Assembly (NCBI RefSeq): GCF_900129745.1
Contig: NZ_FQWS01000001.1
Span: 992,001 to 1,056,000, forward strand
DNA: 64,000 nucleotides
Direction: 5' to 3'
Source: Winogradskyella jejuensis
GTDB taxonomy: Bacteria > Bacteroidota > Bacteroidia > Flavobacteriales > Flavobacteriaceae
The number at the start of each line of letters is the position of its first letter. Position 1 is the first letter of the stretch. Both the position numbers and the translations under genes were made by a program. Shown in pieces: positions 55,462-64,000 of this stretch. The notes under the pieces are model-generated. The model was not told the origin of the DNA. It saw nothing but the letters and a program-made list of their open reading frames with translations, and ran no database searches.

Positions 55462-56457
55462 TTAATGCTTATTATAACTTGAGAAATCTTTGTGTTCTTT
55501 CTTATATAATTCGTCATGACTTAAACCTTTAAAATAATTAAACGTAATTTTCATCCCAATTTCACGTATTACTTTAGGTTCCCAATCTAGTAAACGTTTT
55601 GCCAAACTAATATCTGGCTGTCTTTGAATGGGGTCGTCTTGAGGAAGTGGTTTAAAAACTATCTTCTGATTTGAATTCGATAGTTTTATAATTTCTTCAG
55701 CAAAATCTAGAATCGTAATTTCATTAGGATTACCAATATTAACCGGCTCAGAATAATCAGAAAATAAAAGTCTGTATATGCCTTCTACCTGATCATCTAC
55801 ATAACAAAATGATCTTGTTTGTAGGCCGTCTCCAAAAACCGTTAAATCCTCTCCTCTTAAAATCTGCCCCATAAAAGCAGGTATAACACGTCCGTCATTA
55901 AGTCTCATTCTTGGTCCATATGTGTTAAATATTCTAACGATACGAACTTCTAATCCATGAAATCTATGATAGGCCATTGTTATAGATTCTTGAAAACGTT
56001 TGGCTTCGTCATAAACACCTCTAGGTCCAATGGTGCTTACATTACCAAAATATGATTCGGGTTGTGGGTGCACTAGTGGGTCACCATAAACTTCTGATGT
56101 TGAGGCTATTAAGATTCTTGCATTTTTTGCTTTTGCTAATCCTAGTAAATTATGTGTGCCTAAAGAGCCCACTTTTAATGTCTGTATCGGAATCTTTAAG
56201 TAGTCTATTGGGCTAGCGGGTGATGCAAAATGAAGAATATAGTCAAGTTGTCCTTCAATTTTTATAAACTCTGTGACATCATGCTCTATAAAAGTAAAGT
56301 TTGGATGATTTGATAAATGACTTATGTTTTTTTTATCCCCTGTAATGAAATTATCCATTCCAATTACAGAAAACCCTTGAGCAATAAATTTATCACATAA
56401 ATGAGATCCTAAAAAACCAGCAGCGCCTGTTATTAAAACACGTTTTTCTTTATTCAT
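55462..56457 (-). CDS. UDP-glucuronate decarboxylase-like SDR enzyme
   Basis: This 331-residue short-chain dehydrogenase has the NAD motif [10 protein letters not shown] (10-19) and YxxxK at Y149 and K153. The family, with the adjacent UDP-glucose dehydrogenase, makes UDP-xylose. It starts with a 1-base overlap with the ugd stop. Confidence 0.88.
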   Translation of the reverse strand: MNKEKRVLITGAAGFLGSHLCDKFIAQGFSVIGMDNFITGDKKNISHLSNHPNFTFIEHDVTEFIKIEGQLDYILHFASPASPIDYLKIPIQTLKVGSLGTHNLLGLAKAKNARILIASTSEVYGDPLVHPQPESYFGNVSTIGPRGVYDEAKRFQESITMAYHRFHGLEVRIVRIFNTYGPRMRLNDGRVIPAFMGQILRGEDLTVFGDGLQTRSFCYVDDQVEGIYRLLFSDYSEPVNIGNPNEITILDFAEEIIKLSNSNQKIVFKPLPQDDPIQRQPDISLAKRLLDWEPKVIREIGMKITFNYFKGLSHDELYKKEHKDFSSYNKH

Positions 56458-57755
56458 TATCTACCAATAGAAACATATCTAAATCCTTCGTTTTTGACAT
56501 CTTCGATATCATAAAGATTTCTTCCGTCAAAAATAATATGTTCATTCATTTGAGTTTTAAGCTTTTCAAAATTAGGTGTCCTAAAAATGCTCCACTCTGT
56601 ACAAATAATTAATGCGTCCGCACCATTTAATGCATCATACATATTATCAGCATACCGTACCGTGTCTCCAATCTTATTTTTAACATTAGCCATGGCCTCT
56701 GGATCATATGCGTTTATTTCACATCCTTCAGTCAATAAAGCGTCAATAATTTCTAACGAAGGTGCCTCTCTAATATCATCTGTTTCGGGCTTAAATGCTA
56801 AACCCCAAATTGCAATTATTTTACCCCTTAAATTATTACTAAAATGCGCTTTTATTTTGGGTAATAAAATACGTTTCTGCCTTTGATTTACGTCTATTAC
56901 CGCATCTAATATTTTAAAGTCATAATCAAAATCTTTACCTGATTTATGCAAAGCTTTTACATCCTTAGGAAAACAAGACCCGCCATAACCTATTCCTGGA
57001 AAAAGAAAACGCTTACCTATTCTAGAATCAGTACCCATGCCAATTCTTACCTTGTCTACATCAGCACCTACACGCTCACAATAATTAGCTATCTCATTCA
57101 TGAAAGTAATTTTAGTGGCCAAGAAAGCGTTTGCTGCATATTTTGTAAGCTCTGCGGATTTTTCATCCATAACTATTATAGGGTTTCCAGATCTAACATA
57201 TGGCCTGTAAAGCTTCTTCATCTTTTCTATAGCCCGCTCACTACTCGCGCCAATAATAATACGCTCTGGCTTTAGGAAATCGTCTACAGCAAAACCTTCT
57301 CTAAGGAACTCCGGATTACTTACAACATCAAAATCAACGATAGTGTGCTTTGCAATTACTGCTTCAACTTTTTCTGCAGTACCTACAGGAACAGTGCTTT
57401 TATCTACAATTATTTTGTAATCCTTTATCTGTTTACCTATTTCTTCTGCTACTCCTAAAACGTATTTTAAATCTGCAGAACCATCTTCGCCTTCTGGCGT
57501 TGGTAAAGCCAAAAAGATAATATCTCCATGCTCTAAGCCTTGTGATAGATTTGTTGAGAAATTTAGCCTATCAGCTTTAATATTTCTATCAAAAAGAATG
57601 TCTAAATGGGGTTCATAAATTGGTACCTCACCATTTTTCATTCGTTTTATCTTGTTTTCATCTATATCTATACAGAGAACATTATTTCCTGTTTCCGCTA
57701 AACAGGTTCCTGTTACAAGGCCTACGTAGCCTGTCCCTACTACTGTAATGTTCAT
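56457..57755 (-). CDS. ugd: UDP-glucose 6-dehydrogenase
   Basis: This 432-residue enzyme oxidises UDP-glucose to UDP-glucuronate. It has the NAD-binding [15 protein letters not shown] (7-21) and the catalytic cysteine C261 in [10 protein letters not shown]. It feeds the decarboxylase gene next to it. Confidence 0.94.
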   Translation of the reverse strand: MNITVVGTGYVGLVTGTCLAETGNNVLCIDIDENKIKRMKNGEVPIYEPHLDILFDRNIKADRLNFSTNLSQGLEHGDIIFLALPTPEGEDGSADLKYVLGVAEEIGKQIKDYKIIVDKSTVPVGTAEKVEAVIAKHTIVDFDVVSNPEFLREGFAVDDFLKPERIIIGASSERAIEKMKKLYRPYVRSGNPIIVMDEKSAELTKYAANAFLATKITFMNEIANYCERVGADVDKVRIGMGTDSRIGKRFLFPGIGYGGSCFPKDVKALHKSGKDFDYDFKILDAVIDVNQRQKRILLPKIKAHFSNNLRGKIIAIWGLAFKPETDDIREAPSLEIIDALLTEGCEINAYDPEAMANVKNKIGDTVRYADNMYDALNGADALIICTEWSIFRTPNFEKLKTQMNEHIIFDGRNLYDIEDVKNEGFRYVSIGR

Positions 57756-57758
57756 AAA

Positions 57759-59726
57759 TTAACTCGCTTTTTCTTTTGTTTTGTCGAACTTTTCATAGTC
57801 AGAATTCATGCTAACAAATTCTGGTACTATAGTCTTCATTTTTTTTACTATATCCCCTTTTACACCTCCTTTGGAAATTTCTATGAGCTCTTCTATATTA
57901 GATACTACTTCAGCAATTTCCTGTGTGTTAACTTTGGCAATCATTATTTTTTCATTGTAAGTTGGCAATGTTGTTGTTTTATCATTAAGCAACTCTTCGT
58001 ACAACTTTTCTCCTGGTCTTAATCCAATAATCTTAATTGACATATCTTTATTGGGTGTATAACCCGCTAGTCTAATTATTTTCTTAGCTAAATCAATAAT
58101 TCTCACAGCTTTACCCATATCGAAGATAAAAATCTCGCCTCCATTACCCATTGCTCCAGCTTCTAAAACTAACTGACAAGCTTCAGAAATAGTCATGAAA
58201 TATCTAATAATATCTGGATGAGTAATAGTTACTGGACCTCCTTCTTCGATTTGTTTTTTGAATAATGGAACCACAGAACCATTACTCCCTAAAACATTAC
58301 CAAATCTGGTAGTTACAAAGCCTGTTGTTTTCTTAAGGCTTTTATTATTATCCTCTTGTAACGCTTGTACATATATTTCAGCAATACGCTTTGATGCACC
58401 CATAACATTACTTGGATTTACTGCTTTATCTGTTGAAACCATCACGAATTTCTCTACACCATATTCTTGAGATAAGTCGGCAACATTCTTGGTGCCTAAA
58501 ACGTTAGAGAATACAGCCTCTGATGGATGGTTCTCCATTAATGGTACGTGTTTGTAGGCTGCGGCGTGATAAACAACATCTGGCTTTTGTTGTTTAAACA
58601 CTTTTCTGATTTTATCAATGCTTCTAACGTCGCAAATTACCGCTTCGTAACTTAGTTGAGGAAAATTGTTTTTTATCTCGAGTTGAATGTTGTATAGTGG
58701 GGACTCTGCCTGGTCTAAAATAATTAACCTACTGGGTTTGTAGCCCGCAACTTGTCTTACTATTTCGCTTCCAATTGACCCCGCTCCACCAGTAACCATT
58801 ACACATTTATTAAATATCTCTTTAGCTACTAGCTTATTATCTAATTTGATTGGTGCTCTTTCTAAAATATCTTCTATTTGAATTTTTTCAATCTGGCTAG
58901 TGATATTCTTATTTTCTTCAATATCAGATAATAGTGGAGCTCTATACACTTTTAAATTATAGTCTAAACATTTATCAATAATAGCAATGTTTTCTTCTTT
59001 TGAAATATCTTTATCTGCAAGAATAAGTGCCTGTGCGCTATGTATACGTAATGTAACAGCTATGTTACGATTTATATTGAAGATTGGCAGTCCTAATATC
59101 TGTTTACTTTTATTACGTTCTGCTTTATCAATAAACCCTAAAACTGAAAATCTATTTGGTTTTTCGGATTTTAGTGCACTTGCTATTGCTATTGCGTTCT
59201 CGTCTGTACCATAGACTAACACATTAAGTTCATTCTGTTTGTTACTAAAATTTAAATAAACTTCGAATATTTGTTTTACTATAACTCTGAATAAAAATAA
59301 TCCACAAAATGAGATAAGAGCATATATTAATAATGAAGGAATAAAAATAATCTCTGTGGAATTGTAGAGATAATTTATATAATATACTACCAGAATAGTA
59401 ATTAGCGTAGATAAAGTAGCTACCAAAAATCTAACAGCATCTAAAAATGTAGAGTGCCTTATAAGCCCTGCGTAGGTTCTATATAGAATAAAAAAGGCAA
59501 TATTAACACATATAATTACAAATTCTGTTGTAGAGAAAGACAATTCAAAAAGCTGATTTTTGATTTTACCAACAACAAGTTTAGTTACAATAAGAGAGAT
59601 GAATAGTATTGTAGTATCAAATCCTAATATTGCCCATCTAGGAAGATATCCAACGTTTTTAAAATCAAGTCTCTTTTTACTAGATTCTAGTACTTGATAT
59701 AATGCATTTTTGAACCTTTTATACAT
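57759..59726 (-). CDS. FlaA1/CapD-type nucleoside-diphosphate-sugar dehydratase (membrane-anchored)
   Basis: This 655-residue protein has four or five N-terminal helices, a first Rossmann domain, and a second catalytic domain with VTGGAGSIGSEIVRQV and the STDKAVNPSNVMGASKR motif. This is the WbpM/PglF class of UDP-GlcNAc 4,6-dehydratase. It lies 98 bases from the aminotransferase gene. Confidence 0.92.
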   Translation of the reverse strand: MYKRFKNALYQVLESSKKRLDFKNVGYLPRWAILGFDTTILFISLIVTKLVVGKIKNQLFELSFSTTEFVIICVNIAFFILYRTYAGLIRHSTFLDAVRFLVATLSTLITILVVYYINYLYNSTEIIFIPSLLIYALISFCGLFLFRVIVKQIFEVYLNFSNKQNELNVLVYGTDENAIAIASALKSEKPNRFSVLGFIDKAERNKSKQILGLPIFNINRNIAVTLRIHSAQALILADKDISKEENIAIIDKCLDYNLKVYRAPLLSDIEENKNITSQIEKIQIEDILERAPIKLDNKLVAKEIFNKCVMVTGGAGSIGSEIVRQVAGYKPSRLIILDQAESPLYNIQLEIKNNFPQLSYEAVICDVRSIDKIRKVFKQQKPDVVYHAAAYKHVPLMENHPSEAVFSNVLGTKNVADLSQEYGVEKFVMVSTDKAVNPSNVMGASKRIAEIYVQALQEDNNKSLKKTTGFVTTRFGNVLGSNGSVVPLFKKQIEEGGPVTITHPDIIRYFMTISEACQLVLEAGAMGNGGEIFIFDMGKAVRIIDLAKKIIRLAGYTPNKDMSIKIIGLRPGEKLYEELLNDKTTTLPTYNEKIMIAKVNTQEIAEVVSNIEELIEISKGGVKGDIVKKMKTIVPEFVSMNSDYEKFDKTKEKAS

Positions 59727-59824
59727 CTAGGTTTTGGTCTTTTGAGTATCTGCAAATATCTTAATTATAATGTGAATAGAGAAATTATTTAAGCCTAACT
59801 AGTTTTTGTTATATGTTTATCGGA

Positions 59825-60952
59825 TTATAATAATTGAGATATGGTATTAAATATTCTTTCTTTATCTTCAATAGAGAGATTTGAACCGCTTGGCAAGCAT
59901 AAGCCGGTTTTAAACAGTGTTTCACTATTCTTTGAACCATAGTATGGCATGTGTTTAAATACAGGCTGGAGGTGCATAGGTTTCCAAAGTGGTCTGGTCT
60001 CGATATTTTCTTTTTCCATAGCCCTTTGAAACTGTTCTTTAGTGAATCTAGCATCTTTAGAAACAATAATGCAACTTAACCAATGGTTAGAGACAATATT
60101 GTTTGAGTATTCACCAAAAACAGAAATGCCTTTGATGTTTTTAAAACTTTCTTTGTAAAATAAGTTCATTTTACGACGTAGGTCTATGTGTTTATCAAGT
60201 ACTTGCATTTGACCTCTACCTATACCAGCACTGACATTACTCATTCTGTAATTATATCCTATTTCAGAGTGCTGATAATGCGAGGCGCTATCTCTAGCCT
60301 GCGTAGCATAAAAAATAGTTTTTTGCTTTTCTTCATCTGAATTACAAACTAACGCGCCTCCACCTGATGTTGTTATAATTTTGTTTCCGTTAAATGAGAG
60401 GATAGAATAAGTTCCAAAAGTACCGCATTTTCTTTCTTTATAAGTAGAACCTAAGGCCTCTGCCGCATCTTCTATAACTGATATTTCATACTTTTTTGCA
60501 ACAGACAATAACTCATCTAATTTTGCTGGCATACCATAAAGATGAACTATAATGATAGCTTTGGGTTTATTGCCTTTAGAAATTCTATCTTTTATAGCTG
60601 CTTCTAGATGATTTGGGCACATATTCCAAGTATCGAGCTCACTATCAACAAAAATTGGTTTTGCCCCTTGATAGATTATTGGATTTGCTGAACCACAAAA
60701 GGTGAATGTTTGACAGATTACTTCATCCCCAGAAGTAACACCTAACTGTACTAATGCTAAATGTATAGCCGCAGTACCGGAAGATAAGCATGCTATGTGC
60801 TTATTTTGATCTAAATAGCTTTCTAAATCCGATTCAAAACCGGAAACGTTTGGTCCTAAAGGAGCAATCCAGTTAGTGTTAAATGCCTGCTGAACAAATT
60901 TTTGTTCCTGACCTCCCATATGAGGTGATGATAACCATATTTTAGAATTCAT
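59825..60952 (-). CDS. DegT/DnrJ/EryC1/StrS sugar aminotransferase
   Basis: This 375-residue PLP enzyme has the Schiff-base lysine K191 in SFNGNKIITTSGGGAL. It would aminate the 4-keto sugar made by the dehydratase, as PglE does in bacillosamine synthesis. No acetyltransferase of the PglD type is adjacent. Confidence 0.92.
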   Translation of the reverse strand: MNSKIWLSSPHMGGQEQKFVQQAFNTNWIAPLGPNVSGFESDLESYLDQNKHIACLSSGTAAIHLALVQLGVTSGDEVICQTFTFCGSANPIIYQGAKPIFVDSELDTWNMCPNHLEAAIKDRISKGNKPKAIIIVHLYGMPAKLDELLSVAKKYEISVIEDAAEALGSTYKERKCGTFGTYSILSFNGNKIITTSGGGALVCNSDEEKQKTIFYATQARDSASHYQHSEIGYNYRMSNVSAGIGRGQMQVLDKHIDLRRKMNLFYKESFKNIKGISVFGEYSNNIVSNHWLSCIIVSKDARFTKEQFQRAMEKENIETRPLWKPMHLQPVFKHMPYYGSKNSETLFKTGLCLPSGSNLSIEDKERIFNTISQLL

Positions 60953-60955
60953 TTA

Positions 60956-61549
60956 TCAGAGAACTGTTTTAACTATATATTCTATATCTTTAAAAAAGGA
61001 ATAATTTTTTATATAGCTCTTATTAATATCTACCTTTTTAGGCCAAATTATTGTCTTGTTGTATAACTCCGGATTGTTTTGATTGGATAAAATTTCTTCC
61101 TCATTTCTATAATAAATTGAGGCTGGTCCGGTTATTCCTGGCTTAATTGTTAGAATTACCCTATCATCTCCCTCTAATTTATCTGCAAAACCTTTAACAT
61201 CTGGTCTTGGCCCAACAAAACTCATGTCTCCAATTAATACATTGTATAATTGAGGTAATTCGTCAATTTTAGTTTTTCTCCAGAACCTTCCAACTTTGGT
61301 TATTCTTGGGTCGTTGTCTGTTGAGACAGTAGTTACGACACCTTCTATATTTTTCATACTTCTTATTTTGTAAACTTTAAACACTCTGCCAAACTGTCCT
61401 ACTCTTTGTTGAGTGTAAAAACCGTTCATCCCTGTATCAAAAAATGAAATTAATGACGCTAGAAGGATTAACCATCCAAAGCATATTAAACCTATTATTG
61501 ATAATAATAAATCAAAGGTTCTTTTTAAGAATATATCTTTTTTATTCAA
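60956..61549 (-). CDS. Small sugar transferase (PglC-like)
   Basis: This 197-residue monotopic phosphoglycosyl transferase starts at TTG 61547-61549, overlapping the polymerase stop by 8 bases. It has KIDELPQLYNVLIGDMSFVGPRP and an N-terminal helix. It transfers a sugar phosphate to undecaprenyl phosphate. Confidence 0.9.
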   Translation of the reverse strand: MNKKDIFLKRTFDLLLSIIGLICFGWLILLASLISFFDTGMNGFYTQQRVGQFGRVFKVYKIRSMKNIEGVVTTVSTDNDPRITKVGRFWRKTKIDELPQLYNVLIGDMSFVGPRPDVKGFADKLEGDDRVILTIKPGITGPASIYYRNEEEILSNQNNPELYNKTIIWPKKVDINKSYIKNYSFFKDIEYIVKTVL

Positions 61550-62810
61550 TTTTTTTAAATATTAAACTAAAGAAATATGCATTAATAAACGAGAATAAAA
61601 CAACTCCGTTAAGTCTTATAAAATAGTTTTCTGTCAAAAAGGCAAATGCAAAAATAATAAGTACAATACCATATAAAAAACTTCTTTTTCTAAATGCTAA
61701 TAAAATATTATTAGAAAGCATAAATAATAAAGGTAATAGCCCAAGTATTCCTGATGCAAATAAAGTTGAAAGATAGACATTATGGGAACTGTAATTATTT
61801 AGATATTGATTTTTAAAGTTATTAATCTCCAAACAATAACTTGGTAACAGTCGCTTTTCGTAACCTATGCCGTAGCCAAAAAAGGGCCTCTCACTAATTA
61901 AGTCTATACTGCATTTTTGGATGTGATATCTAGGGCCTAGCACTCTTTCTAAATTAAAATTGTCGGAATTATACGATATTGGCTCTAAAAAAAGCCTACC
62001 AACATTATTGCTTTTTGAAATTTGAGAAAAAAGTAAAAACGATGCTACTGATGAGAGTAAGATTAATATTTTTATTCTTTTTGACTTAAAAATCAAAATT
62101 GAATAAGTCGGTATCGCAAGTAGTGTTAAAAAAATAATTGTTCTTGAGTTTAAAATAATTAAAAAAACAAAGAATACTGCCACTAATGTTAGACTCAAAA
62201 CCTTTTTTAAGTATTTGCGACTTTCTTTAACCTCTTTCAGTATCATTAATATACTCAATAAGTAATTAATAGACATATATGTAGGATGCCAATCTTTATA
62301 GTCTGACTTACCTATTTCAATAAAAAATCGAATATTAAAAAACTCCTCGGGGTTAGACATAAACTTGCTTAATAAACCTAATCTAAAAACAAAATATAAA
62401 AACACTATTATGTTCGATAGTATAAATACTCCTGATATAATGCGAATTACCTTTGGAGGTATTTTTATTGAATAAATAAATATCAATGGTGCTAAAAGGA
62501 AAGAGATATTTCTAACTATTATGTCTAATCCTTTTTCCTTCAGTGGAGAATAGCTTAATGAAAATGCTATTACAATGTAAAAAAGTGAATTTATGATTAA
62601 TGGTTTAATTCCATAGCTTTTAAAGTTATCTTTAATAACATCCAGTTTAAAAAGTATTGAAAAACTAAATAAGAGTAATATTAATATTGAGATTTTGTTT
62701 GTAGTAAGAAGTGGGTAAAAAGAGAGTAATACTAAGATAAAGTAGATAATCTTATCTATTGATTTTTTAAAATTATACCTATTTAAGGTATTTAACATAC
62801 TAAATGTCAT
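61542..62810 (-). CDS. O-antigen ligase/polymerase-like membrane protein (Wzy-like)
   Basis: This 422-residue protein has about 12 helices, with a periplasmic loop between late helices (FGYGIGYEKRLLPSYCLEIN). It is a Wzy- or WaaL-type protein. ATG 62810 or ATG 62798 could be the start; the second removes an overlap with the phosphoesterase gene. Confidence 0.85.
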   Translation of the reverse strand: MTFSMLNTLNRYNFKKSIDKIIYFILVLLSFYPLLTTNKISILILLLFSFSILFKLDVIKDNFKSYGIKPLIINSLFYIVIAFSLSYSPLKEKGLDIIVRNISFLLAPLIFIYSIKIPPKVIRIISGVFILSNIIVFLYFVFRLGLLSKFMSNPEEFFNIRFFIEIGKSDYKDWHPTYMSINYLLSILMILKEVKESRKYLKKVLSLTLVAVFFVFLIILNSRTIIFLTLLAIPTYSILIFKSKRIKILILLSSVASFLLFSQISKSNNVGRLFLEPISYNSDNFNLERVLGPRYHIQKCSIDLISERPFFGYGIGYEKRLLPSYCLEINNFKNQYLNNYSSHNVYLSTLFASGILGLLPLLFMLSNNILLAFRKRSFLYGIVLIIFAFAFLTENYFIRLNGVVLFSFINAYFFSLIFKKIE

Positions 62811-63300
62811 TTATTTTTATTAAATCAGTATTCTTGCTTTCAAAATCATAAACGACAAAGGTTGGATTGCCATTCCAGCCCATAACTTCACCAGGGTTGA
62901 TAAAGATAGTTTTACTAAACTTTTCAATTTTAGGTTCGTGCGTATGACCGCATAGCACCAAATCGTACTCCCCATTTTTTGCAAGAGATTGGGCATAAAA
63001 TGGGTAGTGTGTCATTACAATTTTTTTCTCATTGACCTTAATTTCTGTATATTCTGGACTTATGATTAAATTTGAAAACTTTGTGTTGGCTAAATTTAGT
63101 ATTGTAAATCTATCTCCATCTCCATTGCCAAAAACACAATAAGTTTTTATACCGCTATCGCCGATTATTTTAGCAGGAATTGGTGAACAAAAATCTCCAC
63201 AAAAAAAAGTCTCCTTAATACCGTTTTCTTTGAAATATTTAAGTGTCTTTTTTAAATTATAAACATTATCATGTACATCAGAGTAAATACCAATTTTCAT
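62800..63300 (-). CDS. Calcineurin-like phosphoesterase (MJ0936/YfcE type)
   Basis: This 166-residue metallophosphoesterase has YSDVHDN (6-12), CGDFC and CGHTHEPK, giving a full two-metal site. Such small enzymes cleave phosphodiesters. The position next to LicD and the polymerase is unusual, and a link to glycan phosphate groups is inferred. Confidence 0.88.
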   Translation of the reverse strand: MKIGIYSDVHDNVYNLKKTLKYFKENGIKETFFCGDFCSPIPAKIIGDSGIKTYCVFGNGDGDRFTILNLANTKFSNLIISPEYTEIKVNEKKIVMTHYPFYAQSLAKNGEYDLVLCGHTHEPKIEKFSKTIFINPGEVMGWNGNPTFVVYDFESKNTDLIKINDI

Positions 63301-63306
63301 AGTTTT

Positions 63307-64000
63307 CTATTTTTGCATATATTTTGAGTAGTTGTTATTTAAATCAACAATATATGCGTGAGATGGATATAAATCTTTCACTTCTTGAGAAGGCATTTCC
63401 ATAAACTTATCTCCGTATCTAACTCTTAAATATTCTTCGACACTGTAAAATACTGGAAGTGATAAGGTTTCAAATTTCACATATTTTCCTTCTCCTATTA
63501 AACTTCTTTTGAAAGAAGTTCTTTTAAAAGGAGCTCTTCCAAAAAAATGCCCTATATATTCAGTGTCTTTATTATTTAGTCTCCTTATAAATCTAAGCAA
63601 TATTTTCTTTACGGAACTACTAATCAAAACTTTAGCTAATCTTAATGCTACTATTTTACTTCTGCTTTGGGTTAAATAGCCTTTCTTTGCTAGAGCTTTT
63701 GCATTTACGGCGCGTGCGGCTATATACTGAAGATATCTTAGGGACTTATTTTTATAGGTATTGTTAAGACACATAATGTCTAAAAAAAGACCATGATGCA
63801 TGTCTCTTCCAACCGAATCTTTTTCTATATAGGTTGTATTATTCATTCTTAATTTACTGAAAAAAAGTGGAAATTCTTCAGTATCTTCCTCTTGAAAATA
63901 GTATTGATTCGTGTCCAATTTTTCTTTGACAACTTGCTTAAATCTTGTATAGTTAGCATAATCCATAAAAGTATCATAATCATCGTCCCAAGGTATAAAA
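63307..64000 (-). CDS. LicD-family phosphotransferase (N-terminus beyond the window)
   Basis: The frame stays open to the edge. The visible N-terminal end reads FIPWDDDYDTFMDYANYTRF, which contains the metal-binding LicD motif PWDDDYD, so the true start is outside. The ATG at 63966 lies inside the domain. LicD proteins attach phosphocholine or another phospho-group to surface glycans. It has at least 231 codons here. Confidence 0.9.
   Translation of the reverse strand, partial: FIPWDDDYDTFMDYANYTRFKQVVKEKLDTNQYYFQEEDTEEFPLFFSKLRMNNTTYIEKDSVGRDMHHGLFLDIMCLNNTYKNKSLRYLQYIAARAVNAKALAKKGYLTQSRSKIVALRLAKVLISSSVKKILLRFIRRLNNKDTEYIGHFFGRAPFKRTSFKRSLIGEGKYVKFETLSLPVFYSVEEYLRVRYGDKFMEMPSQEVKDLYPSHAYIVDLNNNYSKYMQK

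Noticed and set aside
59809..60066. An 85-codon minus-strand frame
   Set aside because: It is another frame of the aminotransferase gene and has no family features.
63307..63966. LicD called as a broken gene without its active site
   Set aside because: The motif PWDDDYD is in frame just upstream of that ATG and the frame runs into the window edge.

Overview
The window looks like a chromosomal segment of a marine-type Flavobacteriaceae bacterium (phylum Bacteroidota). It is AT-rich. It carries the gliding/type IX secretion genes gldH and sprE/porW, a type IX cargo protein with a C-terminal sorting tail, and families typical of the group (DUF4292, DUF5687, DUF6168, DUF6341, DUF6427, DUF4254, a TrhO-type rhodanese, RicT). 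Many genes are preceded by the Bacteroidota promoter octamer TAnnTTTG rather than a strong Shine-Dalgarno site. No tRNA, rRNA, CRISPR array, prophage or insertion sequence was seen. Species cannot be fixed from the sequence alone.

Layout. 1-5870: a giant multidomain type IX-secreted protein, reading leftwards and cut at its C-terminus by the window edge. 6125-9517: a tandem-ATPase peptide-type ABC protein, then scoAB (3-oxoacid CoA-transferase) with a palindrome in its promoter. 9608-13627: the ricT-gldH-PBP1A operon. 13782-18863: trhO, a 30-codon candidate small gene with its own terminator, recA, a lipoprotein, and an ECF sigma factor coupled to a membrane/beta-barrel protein. 18956-31188: housekeeping genes (acyltransferase, trpS, dprA, SPOR protein, thioesterase) and a leftward run from flippase and dut through a nucleotidyltransferase, TPR protein and DUF4292 to an EnvC-like protein. 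31354-40076: the ATP synthase operon atpBEFHAG, preceded by sprE/porW, bactofilin, atpZ and DUF6168. 40255-44703: a PadR-controlled ABC-2-type export module. 44838-51502: a PaaE-like reductase, GT9, DUF4254, upp, DUF6427, DUF6341 and purD. 51503-64000: a surface polysaccharide locus, cut at the right edge inside a LicD gene.

Functional links. The polysaccharide locus encodes nucleotide-sugar synthesis (UDP-glucose dehydrogenase, UDP-glucuronate decarboxylase, a FlaA1-type dehydratase, a DegT aminotransferase), two different initiating phosphoglycosyl transferases, a GT4, a Wzy-like polymerase, LicD and a small phosphoesterase. This suggests a glycan with UDP-xylose or glucuronate, an amino-deoxy sugar and possibly a phospho-substituent. 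Envelope energetics and motility meet in the sprE-bactofilin-atpZ-DUF6168 operon directly upstream of atpB. The F1 genes atpD and atpC are not in this window, so the F1Fo operon is split.

The most interesting non-genic signals are: a 19-bp palindrome in the scoA promoter; a long inverted repeat over the PadR gene promoter; the candidate small gene between trhO and recA; a strong hairpin just after atpE; and scattered REP-like palindromic repeats. No wholly new defence or mobile system was recognised.
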